64,000 nt of DNA from an uncultured Pelagibacteraceae bacterium (lineage in GTDB: Bacteria > Pseudomonadota > Alphaproteobacteria > Pelagibacterales > Pelagibacteraceae), in NCBI GenBank assembly GCA_902582845.1, contig CACHTQ010000002.1, forward strand, positions 1-64,000, in the 5' to 3' direction. This document shows positions 8,017 to 17,673 of this stretch, one piece after another (the first letter of the stretch is position 1; each line of letters opens with the position of its first letter). Made by a program: the position numbers and the translations under genes. A model generated the notes under the pieces. The model saw only the letters and a program-made list of their open reading frames with translations. It ran no database searches and had not been told where the DNA came from.

Positions 8017-9273
8017 TTATGAAATCCAGGTTTTGGTACCAAGTCCCTTTTCATCAAGTAAGTGACCAGTATTAAATCTATTTAAACTATAGCCTGCATT
8101 TAATTCATGAACTCTATCTTGTGCAATTGTGTGTGCAAATGTCCAGCCAGATGCAGGTGTTGCTTTAAATCCACCATAGCACCATCCACAATTTAAATAC
8201 AAACCTTCAATATGAGTTTTGTCTATTATTGGTGAGCCGTCCATAGACATATCCATTATTCCACCCCAAGTTCTAAGCATTTTCAATTTACTTAGGAAAG
8301 GCATCATTGCAATTCCTTCGGTTAGAACATGTTGAAGAGTTGGAAGATTACCTCTTTGTGCATAACTATTGTAGCCATCAAGATCACCACCCATAACCAT
8401 TTCACCTTTGTCAGACTGGCTTATATAAAAATGTCCAGCACCAAAAGTAACTACTTTATCTAAAACTGGTTTTACTGGCTCAGATACACATGCTTGTAGT
8501 AAATGAGTCTCAATTGGTAATGTCATATTTAGTTTTTCAGCTAAAATATTTGTACTACCTGCAACACATAATCCAATTTTTTTTGCTTTAATGTCTCCAC
8601 GAGAAGTTCTCACTCCATTAATTTTTCCTGCAGACACATCAAATCCAATTACTTCACAATTTTGAATTATGTCTACACCCATATCGTCTGCCTGACGTGC
8701 ATAACCCCAAGCTACAGCGTCGTGTCTAGCTGTTCCCGCGCTAGGTTGCATTAATCCCCCAAAGATTGGAAATCGTACATTCTCAGAAAAATCAGCCATA
8801 GGAATAATTTCTCTTACTTCTTCCCTATTTAAGAGAACTGCATCGATACCGTTTAATCTCATTGAATTTCCTCTTCGAGCATAACTATTCATTTGTGCAT
8901 CTGAGTGAGCAAGATTTATTATTCCTCTTGGAGAAAACATCACATTGTAATTCAAATCTTGACTCATTCTTCTCCAAAGATCCATTCCAAATTCACTGAA
9001 TAGTGCATTGTCATCGTGCATATAATTTGATCTAATTATTGTAGTGTTTCGACCAACATTACCTCCACCAATCCAACCTTTTTCGATTATAGCAACATTG
9101 GTAATATTGTGTTCTTTAGCTAGATAATATGCTGTTGCTAAACCATGTCCTCCGCCACCAATGATAACAACATCATACTCTTTCTTAGGAGTTGGGTCTT
9201 TCCAAGCTAAGTCCCAATTTTCGTGATTTGTAAGGGCATTTTTAACAAGACTAAAAACTGAATATTTTTGCAT
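8017..9273 (-). CDS. soxB: Sarcosine oxidase beta-type subunit (or MgdA)
   Basis: A 418-residue FAD/FMN-binding catalytic subunit of the DAO superfamily. The dinucleotide-binding motif is VVIIGGGGHGLATAYYLAKEH (about residues 34-54), followed by the highly characteristic GGGNVGRNTTIIRSNY, and near the C-terminus TPASGWTFAHTIA. It is the first gene of the operon and is divergent from fhs across a 126-bp gap. The chemistry (N-demethylation giving methylene-THF) fits the adjacent one-carbon genes. Whether the substrate is sarcosine or N-methylglutamate is open; both fit the context. Confidence 0.9.
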   Translation of the reverse strand: MQKYSVFSLVKNALTNHENWDLAWKDPTPKKEYDVVIIGGGGHGLATAYYLAKEHNITNVAIIEKGWIGGGNVGRNTTIIRSNYMHDDNALFSEFGMDLWRRMSQDLNYNVMFSPRGIINLAHSDAQMNSYARRGNSMRLNGIDAVLLNREEVREIIPMADFSENVRFPIFGGLMQPSAGTARHDAVAWGYARQADDMGVDIIQNCEVIGFDVSAGKINGVRTSRGDIKAKKIGLCVAGSTNILAEKLNMTLPIETHLLQACVSEPVKPVLDKVVTFGAGHFYISQSDKGEMVMGGDLDGYNSYAQRGNLPTLQHVLTEGIAMMPFLSKLKMLRTWGGIMDMSMDGSPIIDKTHIEGLYLNCGWCYGGFKATPASGWTFAHTIAQDRVHELNAGYSLNRFNTGHLLDEKGLGTKTWIS

Positions 9274-9315
9274 GAATAAATTTTATAATAATGAGTATAA
9301 ATAGTTCATATTTTT

Positions 9316-9343
9316 TTTATATATAATTTTTAGATATTTCCAA
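9316..9343 (-). promoter_or_regulatory. Candidate promoter of the soxBDAG-type operon
   Basis: On the minus strand TTGGAA (9338-9343) is followed after 16 bp by TATAAA (9316-9321), about 45 bp before the soxB ATG. It matches sigma70 at 4/6 and 5/6. A TATAAT on the plus strand (9322-9327) overlaps it and might serve fhs, but it has no good -35 element. Confidence 0.4.
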
Positions 9344-9399
9344 AGGCTTTAAAAAGAGATACTAATCGACCAGTTTTTTATTATTTTTTATAAAATTCA

Positions 9400-11085
9400 A
9401 TGAGCGACATAAAATCAGATATTCAAATTGCTCGTGAAGCAAAAATGCTTCCAATAAAGGAAATCTTAGCAAAAGTAAATGTTCCAGACGAAAGTTCAGC
9501 TTTTAGCCCGATGGGCAGGCATATTGCAAAAATAAACTTGGAACACTTAGATACATTAAAAGATAAGCCAGACGGTAAATTAATTTTAGTTACGGCAATA
9601 ACTCCAACTCCTGCTGGAGAAGGTAAAACAACTACTTCTGTCGGATTAAACGATGGACTAAATAAAATTGGAAAAAAATCTATCGTATGCTTAAGAGAAC
9701 CAAGTCTAGGTCCATCCTTTGGTATGAAAGGTGGTGCTGCAGGAGGAGGATATGCTCAAGTAGTCCCAATGGAACAAATTAATCTTCACTTTACTGGAGA
9801 TTTTCACGCAATAACATCAGCACATAATCTTTTGTCTGCTTTAATTGATAATCATATCTACTGGGGAAATAAATTAAACATAGATGTCAGAAGAATTGTT
9901 TGGAAAAGAGTTATGGATATGAACGACAGAGCTTTAAGATCAATTAATATTAATCTCGGCGGTGTTGCTAATGGTTTTCCAAGAGAAGATGGTTTTGATA
10001 TCACAGTTGCTTCTGAGATAATGGCTATCTTTTGTCTTGCTAATAATCTTGAAGATTTAGAAAAAAGGATCGGAAATATTACAATAGCATACACTCGAGA
10101 AAAAAAACCAATCTACGCTAAAGATTTAAATGCTCATGGACCAATGACTGTTTTACTTAAAGAGGCAATCAGACCTAATATTACACAAACACTAGAAAAT
10201 AATCCTGCGATAATTCATGGAGGACCATTTGCAAATATTGCTCATGGATGTAATTCTGTAATTGCAACTAAAGCTGGATTAAAACTTGCTGATTATGTTG
10301 TAACCGAAGCAGGTTTTGGCGCAGATTTAGGAGCTGAAAAATTTTTAGATATCAAATGTAGGAAATCAAATTTAAAACCAAGTTGCGTTGTTATAGTAGC
10401 AACTGTTAGAGCCTTGAAGATGCATGGTGGTGTTGCAAAAGATGATTTAAAAAATGAAAATGTTGATGCACTTAAGAAAGGATTAATAAATCTTGAAAGA
10501 CATATTGAAAATGTGAAAAAGTTTGGTTTACCAGTAGCGGTAGCTATTAATCATTTTATAAAAGATACTGATAAAGAAGTGAATGCTTTAGTAGAATTTT
10601 GTAAAAAGTTAGGGGTTAAGGCTAGTATTTGTAAGCATTGGGCTGACGGTGGTGAGGGAACAAAAGATTTAGCTAAACATGTAACAGATTTATGTGAAAA
10701 GAATGAAGCTAAATTTAAATTTTTATATGAAAGTAAAACTCCACTTTTCAAAAAAATTGAAACTATAGCAAAAGAGATTTATAGAGCTAATGAAGTTATT
10801 GCAGATACTAAAATCAGAGATCAACTAAAAAACTTTGAAGAAGCTGGTTATAATGAATTACCCATATGTGTTGCAAAAACTCAATATAGTTTCTCAACAG
10901 ATCCAAATCTGAAAGGTGCTCCGACAGGTCATTCTTTACCAATTAGGGAGATTAGGCTTTCATCAGGTGCAGAATTTATTGTAGTTGTTTGTGGAGCAAT
11001 CATGACAATGCCGGGACTTCCTAAAGTACCAGCAGCTGACTCTATTAAGCTAAATAAAGACGGTGATATAGAAGGTCTATTTTAA
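9400..11085 (+). CDS. fhs: Formate--tetrahydrofolate ligase
   Basis: Produces 10-formyl-THF from formate, ATP and THF, or runs in reverse to make ATP when one-carbon units are oxidised. The protein is 561 residues, near the usual 557. The ATP-binding loop [16 protein letters not shown] lies at about residues 68-83, followed by [27 protein letters not shown] and the family-specific [11 protein letters not shown]. It stands divergent to the demethylating oxidase operon, as expected if it processes the methylene-THF made there. Its 3' end overlaps the convergent gpsA-like gene by four bases. Confidence 0.97.
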   Translation: MSDIKSDIQIAREAKMLPIKEILAKVNVPDESSAFSPMGRHIAKINLEHLDTLKDKPDGKLILVTAITPTPAGEGKTTTSVGLNDGLNKIGKKSIVCLREPSLGPSFGMKGGAAGGGYAQVVPMEQINLHFTGDFHAITSAHNLLSALIDNHIYWGNKLNIDVRRIVWKRVMDMNDRALRSININLGGVANGFPREDGFDITVASEIMAIFCLANNLEDLEKRIGNITIAYTREKKPIYAKDLNAHGPMTVLLKEAIRPNITQTLENNPAIIHGGPFANIAHGCNSVIATKAGLKLADYVVTEAGFGADLGAEKFLDIKCRKSNLKPSCVVIVATVRALKMHGGVAKDDLKNENVDALKKGLINLERHIENVKKFGLPVAVAINHFIKDTDKEVNALVEFCKKLGVKASICKHWADGGEGTKDLAKHVTDLCEKNEAKFKFLYESKTPLFKKIETIAKEIYRANEVIADTKIRDQLKNFEEAGYNELPICVAKTQYSFSTDPNLKGAPTGHSLPIREIRLSSGAEFIVVVCGAIMTMPGLPKVPAADSIKLNKDGDIEGLF

Positions 11086-12044
11086 ACTTTTATCTTAAGT
11101 TTTTTATTTTCTTTAATTGTCTTAAGTAAATTAATCATTAGTGGGATTTTTTTCTTATCGATTTTTTTTAAAATAAATGGTGTGATCTCTCTTGCAAGTT
11201 CTTCACCTTCAACAGTTTCTTTAAGCATAAATCTTTTTTTTGCAGTTTTAAATGTAAATCCTTTACCTAAATAACTACCCATCTTACTATTTCTTCCACC
11301 TGCAGCACTAACATATAAATCACCTACCCCAGCGAGCCCAAAGATTGTTTCATCTTTACCTTTAAAATATCTATTTAAATATCTCATTTCAAGAACTGCT
11401 TTTTGAAATAAATTAGATGAAGAGTTAAGACTTTGACCAGCTCCAATGATCATTGAATATATATTTTTAATTGCTGAACAGACCTCTACTCCTACTACAT
11501 CCTGGGAGTATTCTGTTAAATAATATTTAGTAGAAATTCTTCTTCCTATAGATTTTGCAATGTTAATATTTTTATTTGCTATAATCACACTAGTTTGATT
11601 TTTTCTGGCTAATTCTTTTGCCAAACAAGGTCCTTTTAGTACTGAAATATTTTTTAGATTATAGTTTTTTTGAAGTTGTTCTGAAATTGTTAATATCTTA
11701 TTCTTTTTTTTTTCAAATTTTAACCCTTTAGTAAGAACCAAAATTGGTGATTTAACTCTTAAATCTTTTAATACTTTACCAATAAAATCAATCCCTGGAA
11801 GACTTAAGGCTACTACTATTAGATCAAAATTTTCTTTTAATAAATTTTTAGAAAATTTTCTAAATTTTAATTGTTTTGGTAATTTTATATTAAGAGCAGA
11901 ATGAAATTTTTTTTTTGAAGATAAATCTTTTATAAATCTTTTACTATAGGGCTCAGTAATTGTAACATTATTTTTATTTTCTAAACTTGGGATTGTAAAT
12001 GCAGAGCCCATTGCACCTCCACCAATAACTAAGATATTTTTCAT
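11082..12044 (-). CDS. NAD(P)H-dependent glycerol-3-phosphate dehydrogenase-like protein (GpsA family)
   Basis: A 320-residue protein of the GpsA family. It has an N-terminal nucleotide-binding loop ([13 protein letters not shown]), the GpsA-like [19 protein letters not shown] segment (about residue 138), the catalytic-lysine region [20 protein letters not shown] (about 187) and [21 protein letters not shown] (about 247). It is more divergent than a housekeeping GpsA (GxGxxG is GGGAMG, and GPNFA is GPCLA), so a second, canonical gpsA may exist elsewhere. It may be the only G3P synthase or may have a different substrate. It is divergent from tmm. Confidence 0.7.
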   Translation of the reverse strand: MKNILVIGGGAMGSAFTIPSLENKNNVTITEPYSKRFIKDLSSKKKFHSALNIKLPKQLKFRKFSKNLLKENFDLIVVALSLPGIDFIGKVLKDLRVKSPILVLTKGLKFEKKKNKILTISEQLQKNYNLKNISVLKGPCLAKELARKNQTSVIIANKNINIAKSIGRRISTKYYLTEYSQDVVGVEVCSAIKNIYSMIIGAGQSLNSSSNLFQKAVLEMRYLNRYFKGKDETIFGLAGVGDLYVSAAGGRNSKMGSYLGKGFTFKTAKKRFMLKETVEGEELAREITPFILKKIDKKKIPLMINLLKTIKENKKLKIKV

Positions 12045-12121
12045 AACAAATAATTATTTTATTGTAATTGTCATCATTTTGTTAGTAAAATACAGAATTA
12101 ATTATTTTATTTGGTAGATTA

Positions 12122-13453
12122 ATGACAAAAGTAGCAATTATTGGTGCAGGACCTTGCGGACTATCAATGTTAAGGTCTTTTGAGCTAGCAGAAAAAAAAG
12201 GTGAAAAAATCCCTGAAGTTGTTTGTTTTGAAAAGCAAGACGATTGGGGTGGCCTATGGAATTATAGTTGGCGAACAGGATCTGATCAATACGGGGACCC
12301 AGTACCTAACAGTATGTATAGATATCTTTGGTCAAATGGACCAAAAGAATGTTTAGAATTTGCTGATTATTCTTTTGATGAACATTTTGGAAAGCCGATA
12401 CCATCCTTTCCACCTAGAGAAGTTTTATATAACTATATTGTTGGAAGAGTAAGTAAAGGAAATTTAAAAAAAAAAATCAAATTTAATACCAGAGTTATAA
12501 ATACCATATTTAAAAATGATAAATTTGAGCTTAGTTATCAAGATAAAGTTAATAATAAAATATTAAAAGATAATTTTGATTTTGTTGTTGTTTCAACAGG
12601 TCATTTTTCTGTTCCTTTTATTCCAGAATACAAAGGAATGGATACATTTCCTGGAAGAATAATGCATTCTCATGATTTTAGAGATGCAGAAGAGTTTAGA
12701 GATAAAAATGTAATAGTACTAGGTAGTAGTTATTCGGCAGAAGACATCGCTCTTCAGTGTAATAAATACGGAGCTAAAAGTGTTACCATTGGTTATAGAC
12801 ATAACCCAATGGGATTTAAATGGCCTGATGGAATGAAAGAGGTTCATTATCTTGACAAATTAGTAGGAAAAAAAGCAATCTTTAAAGATGGTACTGAACA
12901 AGAGGCTGATGTTGTAATTCTATGCACTGGTTATCTTCATCATTTTCCATTTTTAGAGGAAAATTTACAATTAAAAACTAGAAACAGACTTTATCCACCA
13001 AAATTATATAAAGGAGTGGTTTGGCAAGATAATCACAAACTTTTATATCTTGGTATGCAAGATCAATTCCATACGTTTAACATGTTTGATTGCCAGGCTT
13101 GGTACGCAAGAGATGTTATTATGAATAAGATCAAAATCCCTAGTAATGGTGATGTTGAAAAAGATATTAATAAATGGGTTGCAATGGAAGAAAAGCTAGA
13201 AAACCCAGATCAAATGATTGATTTTCAAACTGAGTATACTAAAGAACTTCATGAAATGTCTGATTATCCAAAAATTGATTTTGAGTTAATAAGAAAACAT
13301 TTTAAAGAATGGGAACATCATAAAGTTGAAGATATTTCAACTTACAGAAATAAATCTTTTTCATCTCCCGTAACTGGTTCCGTTGCTCCTATTCATCATA
13401 CACCATGGGCAACTGCTATGGACGACTCTTCAAAAACTTTTTTAGATAAATAA
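12122..13453 (+). CDS. tmm: Trimethylamine monooxygenase (flavin-containing monooxygenase)
   Basis: Oxidises trimethylamine to TMAO with NADPH and O2. The 443-residue protein has the FAD motif VAIIGAGPCGLSML (residues 4-17), the FMO signature FPGRIMHSHDF (FxGxxxHxxxF, about 176-186) and an NADPH motif VIVLGSSYSAEDIA (about 197-210). The segment EKQDDWGGLWNYSWRTG is typical of bacterial Tmm. The neighbours are the TMAO transporter and tdm, which strongly supports TMA as substrate over other FMO substrates. A 77-bp divergent region separates it from the gpsA-like gene. It ends 7 bp from tmoW, tail to tail. Confidence 0.93.
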   Translation: MTKVAIIGAGPCGLSMLRSFELAEKKGEKIPEVVCFEKQDDWGGLWNYSWRTGSDQYGDPVPNSMYRYLWSNGPKECLEFADYSFDEHFGKPIPSFPPREVLYNYIVGRVSKGNLKKKIKFNTRVINTIFKNDKFELSYQDKVNNKILKDNFDFVVVSTGHFSVPFIPEYKGMDTFPGRIMHSHDFRDAEEFRDKNVIVLGSSYSAEDIALQCNKYGAKSVTIGYRHNPMGFKWPDGMKEVHYLDKLVGKKAIFKDGTEQEADVVILCTGYLHHFPFLEENLQLKTRNRLYPPKLYKGVVWQDNHKLLYLGMQDQFHTFNMFDCQAWYARDVIMNKIKIPSNGDVEKDINKWVAMEEKLENPDQMIDFQTEYTKELHEMSDYPKIDFELIRKHFKEWEHHKVEDISTYRNKSFSSPVTGSVAPIHHTPWATAMDDSSKTFLDK

Positions 13454-13460
13454 TCTTAGA

Positions 13461-15614
13461 TTAATCAATACCTAGGTGTTTTTTTCTTTTTTGGACATAG
13501 GCTCTAATTAAATTATCAAATATTAAAGCTATGAAAGCCACACAGATACCAAGTGTTAATCCAATTCCAGCACCTTTTTTATCCGACAATGCTTTTAAAA
13601 TATATTGACCTAAATCTTCTGTTCCAATAAATGCCCCGATAATTACCATGAATAGGGCAAATACAATCGTTTGATTTATACCAAGCATCATATGAGGGAA
13701 CGCCAAAGGAAATTCAATTTTAGTCAATCTTTGAAATTTATTTACACCCGACATGGTTGCAGCATCATGTAGACCAGCTGGAACGCTTCTTAATCCTTCG
13801 ATTGTATATCTTGTAGCAGGTATTGTTGCATAAACTATGACTGCAATAAGTACAGATGTATCTGTTATACCAAATAACATCATTACTGGAATTAAATATA
13901 CAAAAGATGGGAATGTTTGAAAAATATCACAAACGCCCAGCATAAAGTTTGCTGAATGTTTGTTTTGGAAACACAAAGTTCCTACTGTAAATCCAATGAT
14001 ACAAGAAACAACAACTCCAAAAGTTGCCATATATGCTGTAACTAAAGCTCTATCCCACCAAGGGCTGAATGCAATAAAAAGTGTCAAAGCACAAACTACC
14101 AATGCTGAACGTAAGCCACCAATTAAATATCCTGCACCAACAACTAAAACTATCGTAGCGATTGCAGGCATTCTTAAATACAATGCTCTCATTGGCTGAA
14201 GTACATCTTGTATCAACCACGTATTGAACGCTTTAATATAAACAAAGAAAGTCTCAAAAATCCAATCTACTCCTTTGTTCCAAAAATCAGCAGTTGATAT
14301 TCCTTTGTTATGTGGAATTTCAAATAAATAATTGAAAGTATCTTTAAATAAAAAAGTTCCAATGTAAGCTAATATTATTCCAACAACAAATATAACCCCA
14401 AAAAATAAAAGATTTTTGTTTCTTTGATAGAAAGTAAGATTACCAAAATAATCTGTTTGTTTATTTGCCCAAGCTAAAGACATTTTATCTAAAAGAATTG
14501 CAATTAAACTGATACATAAGCCCGCCTCTAAAGCTAGTCCAATATTTAATTGGTTTAGTGCTAACAATAAATTAAACCCTAAACCTTTTGCTCCAATAAA
14601 TGCTGAGATAACTGCCATTGAAAAACACACCATGATGACTTGATTAACTCCAATTAAAATATCTCTCCTAGCAGTTGGAATTAATACTTTAAACATTAAT
14701 TGAAAATTATTACATCCGCTCATCCTTCCCGCTTCAATTACCTCTGGAGGCACTGCTCTTAGACCTAAAAGAGTTAATAATATCATCGGTGGTATTGCTA
14801 CAACCATAGTAATAATTACAGCAGCATGGTCACCTACTCCAAAAAGAACTAATGCTGGAACCAATACAGCATATTGTGGCATCGTTTGCATCACTAGCAA
14901 TATTGGATATAAAGCTTTTTCTACACGTTTACTTTTAAAAGCTGCTATTCCTAATCCAAGTCCAAAAATAAAAGATAAAGGAGCAGCGACTAATATAAAT
15001 GAAAGAGTTTGCATGGAAGGTTTCCATTGACCAAACACAGAAATGTAAACCATGGTTAAACCTGCAAACAAAGCTAGACCTTTACCGCTTAACTTATAAG
15101 AAAGTAATGCTGCACCTGCTGCAACAATAGTCCAAGGTAATCCTGGTAATTCAGCCCATGGGTTTTTATCTATCCAATCCCAACTGGTGAAGGCAACAAT
15201 AGTTTCGAGACCTCCCAGTAAAATCTCTCTTATTAATTCTATTAAAAAAGTCATAAAGGCAGTCAAATTTCTACTAATTTGTAAAACTATAGGTCGACTT
15301 TTAAATTCTTGAGTATCTTCATTCCAAACTTCAATTGGCATCCATTCATTCATTAAGAAAAATAACGAGTCATTAATCCAGATGGGCAACCATCCAAGCA
15401 ATGGAGGTAATCTCCAAAAGACATCAAAAGCGTAATATCTTACCTCTTTACCTAAAAATACATAACTACTTTGATTAGGATCTTTGACAAATTCTGCTTG
15501 TCCCCTGATAAACTTATATGTTTCAGGAACATCAATCGCAAAGCATAAAGCAAAGAATACAATTAATAAAAATAACCACTGAAAAGTTTTCGGATATTTC
15601 TTTAAAAATTCCAT
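13461..15614 (-). CDS. tmoW: TMAO ABC transporter, fused double permease
   Basis: A 717-residue membrane protein made of two tandem BPD-transp-1 permease units of the choline/glycine betaine type. Unit one has the EAA loop RAVPPEVIEAGRMSGCNNFQLMFKVLIP and unit two has RSVPAGLHDAATMSGVNKFQRLTKIEFP. The duplicated unit is the TmoW arrangement described for marine TMAO transporters. It sits 3 bp downstream of tmoV. It works with TmoV and the binding protein TmoX, which lies about 2.5 kb away on the same strand behind three unrelated-looking genes. Confidence 0.9.
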   Translation of the reverse strand: MEFLKKYPKTFQWLFLLIVFFALCFAIDVPETYKFIRGQAEFVKDPNQSSYVFLGKEVRYYAFDVFWRLPPLLGWLPIWINDSLFFLMNEWMPIEVWNEDTQEFKSRPIVLQISRNLTAFMTFLIELIREILLGGLETIVAFTSWDWIDKNPWAELPGLPWTIVAAGAALLSYKLSGKGLALFAGLTMVYISVFGQWKPSMQTLSFILVAAPLSFIFGLGLGIAAFKSKRVEKALYPILLVMQTMPQYAVLVPALVLFGVGDHAAVIITMVVAIPPMILLTLLGLRAVPPEVIEAGRMSGCNNFQLMFKVLIPTARRDILIGVNQVIMVCFSMAVISAFIGAKGLGFNLLLALNQLNIGLALEAGLCISLIAILLDKMSLAWANKQTDYFGNLTFYQRNKNLLFFGVIFVVGIILAYIGTFLFKDTFNYLFEIPHNKGISTADFWNKGVDWIFETFFVYIKAFNTWLIQDVLQPMRALYLRMPAIATIVLVVGAGYLIGGLRSALVVCALTLFIAFSPWWDRALVTAYMATFGVVVSCIIGFTVGTLCFQNKHSANFMLGVCDIFQTFPSFVYLIPVMMLFGITDTSVLIAVIVYATIPATRYTIEGLRSVPAGLHDAATMSGVNKFQRLTKIEFPLAFPHMMLGINQTIVFALFMVIIGAFIGTEDLGQYILKALSDKKGAGIGLTLGICVAFIALIFDNLIRAYVQKRKKHLGID

Positions 15615-15617
15615 AAT

Positions 15618-16646
15618 TTAATTATTATTTTTTCTTCCCCCAAAGACTGTTTTGATTATTTTTGTTGGATTGATAGAGCCTATAATCTCATTATTGTTAT
15701 CAACTACAGCGACTATTTTTTCCTGTGTAAGAATTTTTTCTGCAACATTCTCTATGATTTCATTATTAGAGACTTTTAAATCACCTAAATTATCTATTGA
15801 TGTATCCATAACATCCTTAATCAATAAAACTTTTTCTCTCGGCACTTCTTCAGTAAATTTTCTTACATACTCAGTGGCTGGATTTAAAACAATATTAGCT
15901 GGTGTATCTAACTGCTCAATTATTCCATCTTTCATAATCGCAATTCTGTCAGCAAGTTTTAAAGCCTCATCAAAATCATGTGTAATAAACATAATTGTTT
16001 TTTGTAACTTATCTTGAAGTCTTAAAAACTCATCTTGCATCTCTTTTCTAATTAATGGATCCAAAGCTGAAAAAGGCTCATCTAAAAACCAAATATCTGG
16101 CTCGACCGCTAAAGATCTTGCTATACCTACTCTTTGTTGTTGCCCTCCTGAAAGTTCTCTAGGAAAATAATTTTCTCTACCTTCAAGTCCAACTAATTTA
16201 ACCATATCCATTGCTTTATTTATGCTGTCCTCAGTTTTGATCCCTTTAATCTGAAGGGGAAACGCAATGTTTTCAACAACAGTTTTGTGTGGAAGTAAAG
16301 CAAAGCTTTGAAAAACCATTCCCATTTTATTTCTTCTAAGATCTATAAGATCTTTATTATTTAATTGTAATAAGTCCTGGCCTTCTATGAAAATTTTACC
16401 ACCTGTTGCATCAGTCAATCTTGAAATACATCTTAATAAAGTTGATTTACCTGAGCCAGATAAACCCATAACGACTAACATTTCTCCTTTTGCAACTTCA
16501 AAAGAAGCGTTATTCACCCCAACAATGCAACCATTTTGTTGAAAAACTTTAGCATCAACATTTCCATTTGAGTCTTGAAGCATCTTCTGAGCATTTGCTC
16601 CAAAAATTTTGTACACATTTTCACATTTAATTACTGGCTCAGACAT
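15618..16646 (-). CDS. tmoV: TMAO ABC transporter, ATP-binding subunit
   Basis: ATPase subunit of the OpuA/ProV type. Walker A is GLSGSGKST, the ABC signature is LSGGQQQR, Walker B is IWFLDEPFSALD, and the switch histidine sits in ITHDFDEAL. The C-terminal third (from about residue 265) is a CBS-like regulatory region (IVAVVDNNNEIIGSINPTKI), as in ProV-type ATPases, which often sense ionic strength. I chose the ATG at 16646 (MSEPVIKCENVYKIF); the track's longer start uses an upstream TTG that adds only three residues. The protein is 342 residues long. Confidence 0.92.
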   Translation of the reverse strand: MSEPVIKCENVYKIFGANAQKMLQDSNGNVDAKVFQQNGCIVGVNNASFEVAKGEMLVVMGLSGSGKSTLLRCISRLTDATGGKIFIEGQDLLQLNNKDLIDLRRNKMGMVFQSFALLPHKTVVENIAFPLQIKGIKTEDSINKAMDMVKLVGLEGRENYFPRELSGGQQQRVGIARSLAVEPDIWFLDEPFSALDPLIRKEMQDEFLRLQDKLQKTIMFITHDFDEALKLADRIAIMKDGIIEQLDTPANIVLNPATEYVRKFTEEVPREKVLLIKDVMDTSIDNLGDLKVSNNEIIENVAEKILTQEKIVAVVDNNNEIIGSINPTKIIKTVFGGRKNNN

Positions 16647-16709
16647 AAATTTCAATTAAGTTATATGAAATTAGGATAAAATTAAATCCATAATATTGTT
16701 ACTTCCCCC

Positions 16710-17261
16710 TTAAAAATTTTTAATATAATAAACCCTTGTATCTATTCCGGTACTTAGAAAACTTAATGCTTCACCACTGACAGTAATTGACTCGTCAACT
16801 CCAACATTATTTCCACTCACTGTAAAGCCTGCAAAACACTTATTTTTCTCCTCATCCCACTTAACAAAAGTTTCATCTATTTTGTTACCATTAATTGTGT
16901 AAATTTCATGCGCTCTAAAATTTAAAAAGTTTGCCCCCATAATCGCACGTTGTGGAATTAATTTTGTGGCTTTACAAACTTGCTCATAAACTTCGTCTGT
17001 TAATCTGAAGTGATCTGTGCCATCAAAAGTTACCAGTATTCCTGAGGGTAATTTAGAAATTAATTCACTTAATTTCTTTTCTTGAGCAATCCTCTCTTCT
17101 TCTAATTTCATTTTTCTAACAAGTTCATCACCACCACCAAACATTATGTTAAGAACAAAAAATGAAAATGATATTATTAGAATTATTAGCACCAAGCCAC
17201 CAAACTGTTTTGTAGTCTCGGGTAAATATTTTATTTTAGTTAAAAAATTTTCTTTTGACAT
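16710..17261 (-). CDS. Hypothetical membrane-anchored protein
   Basis: A 183-residue protein with one hydrophobic helix (GGLVLIILIISFSFFVLNIMF, about residues 21-41), a charged coiled-coil-like stretch (ELVRKMKLEEERIAQEKKLSELI) and a soluble C-terminal domain of mixed beta character. No family is recognised. It follows the MORN protein with no gap and is probably co-transcribed with it and upstream of tmoV. Its topology (N-in, C-out) would put the soluble domain in the periplasm. The tail is immediately followed by a G-run (TAAGGGGG on the minus strand). Confidence 0.55.
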   Translation of the reverse strand: MSKENFLTKIKYLPETTKQFGGLVLIILIISFSFFVLNIMFGGGDELVRKMKLEEERIAQEKKLSELISKLPSGILVTFDGTDHFRLTDEVYEQVCKATKLIPQRAIMGANFLNFRAHEIYTINGNKIDETFVKWDEEKNKCFAGFTVSGNNVGVDESITVSGEALSFLSTGIDTRVYYIKNF

Positions 17262-17639
17262 TTATTCTTGTAGCTTTCCATTTTTCCATATCCCTGTTTT
17301 TTGAGTGCCATCAGACCAAGTAAAAGTTCCCTTGCCATTCATGAATCCTTTTGCCCATTCACCTTCATAAGTTGAACCATCAGGAAAAGTTAAAACACCC
17401 ACCCCACTCCATTCGCTATTTTTAAACTCGCCTTTGTAGATATATCCGTTTGGCCATGTTTCAATTCCTTGTCCGTTTTTCTTAGTATCTACCCACTCAC
17501 CTTCGTAGGTAGTTTTATCTGTATAAACCCATTTCCCAAAACCGTTTTCGCAATTTCCTTCTTTGCATCCTGTACTTCGGGCTATTGCAATCGTGCTGAT
17601 AGATAAACTTAAAATTATTGTTAAGAGATATTTTTTCAT
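17262..17639 (-). CDS. Exported MORN-repeat protein
   Basis: A 125-residue protein with a signal peptide (KKYLLTIILSLSISTIAIA, cleavage likely near residue 20) and then about four MORN-type repeats, visible as YEGEWVDTKKNGQGIETWPNG, YKGEFKNSEWSGVGVLTFPDG, YEGEWAKGFMNGKGTFTWSDG and TGIWKNGKLQE. MORN repeats form beta-hairpin strips that mediate protein or lipid contacts. Two cysteines (STGCKEGNCENG) precede the repeats and could form a disulfide in the periplasm. It lies directly upstream of the anchored hypothetical protein and within the TMAO transporter gene cluster, but a functional link is unproven. Confidence 0.8.
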   Translation of the reverse strand: MKKYLLTIILSLSISTIAIARSTGCKEGNCENGFGKWVYTDKTTYEGEWVDTKKNGQGIETWPNGYIYKGEFKNSEWSGVGVLTFPDGSTYEGEWAKGFMNGKGTFTWSDGTQKTGIWKNGKLQE

Positions 17640-17673
17640 AATAATATTTTACACAAAATTATTAAAAAAAAAA

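Noticed and set aside
9274-9399. Possible riboswitch or tRNA in the sox-fhs gap
   Set aside because: No stable stem set or T-loop (GGTTCGAATCC-type) sequence is visible in this AT-rich stretch; only promoter-like elements and the rRNA-like string are supported.
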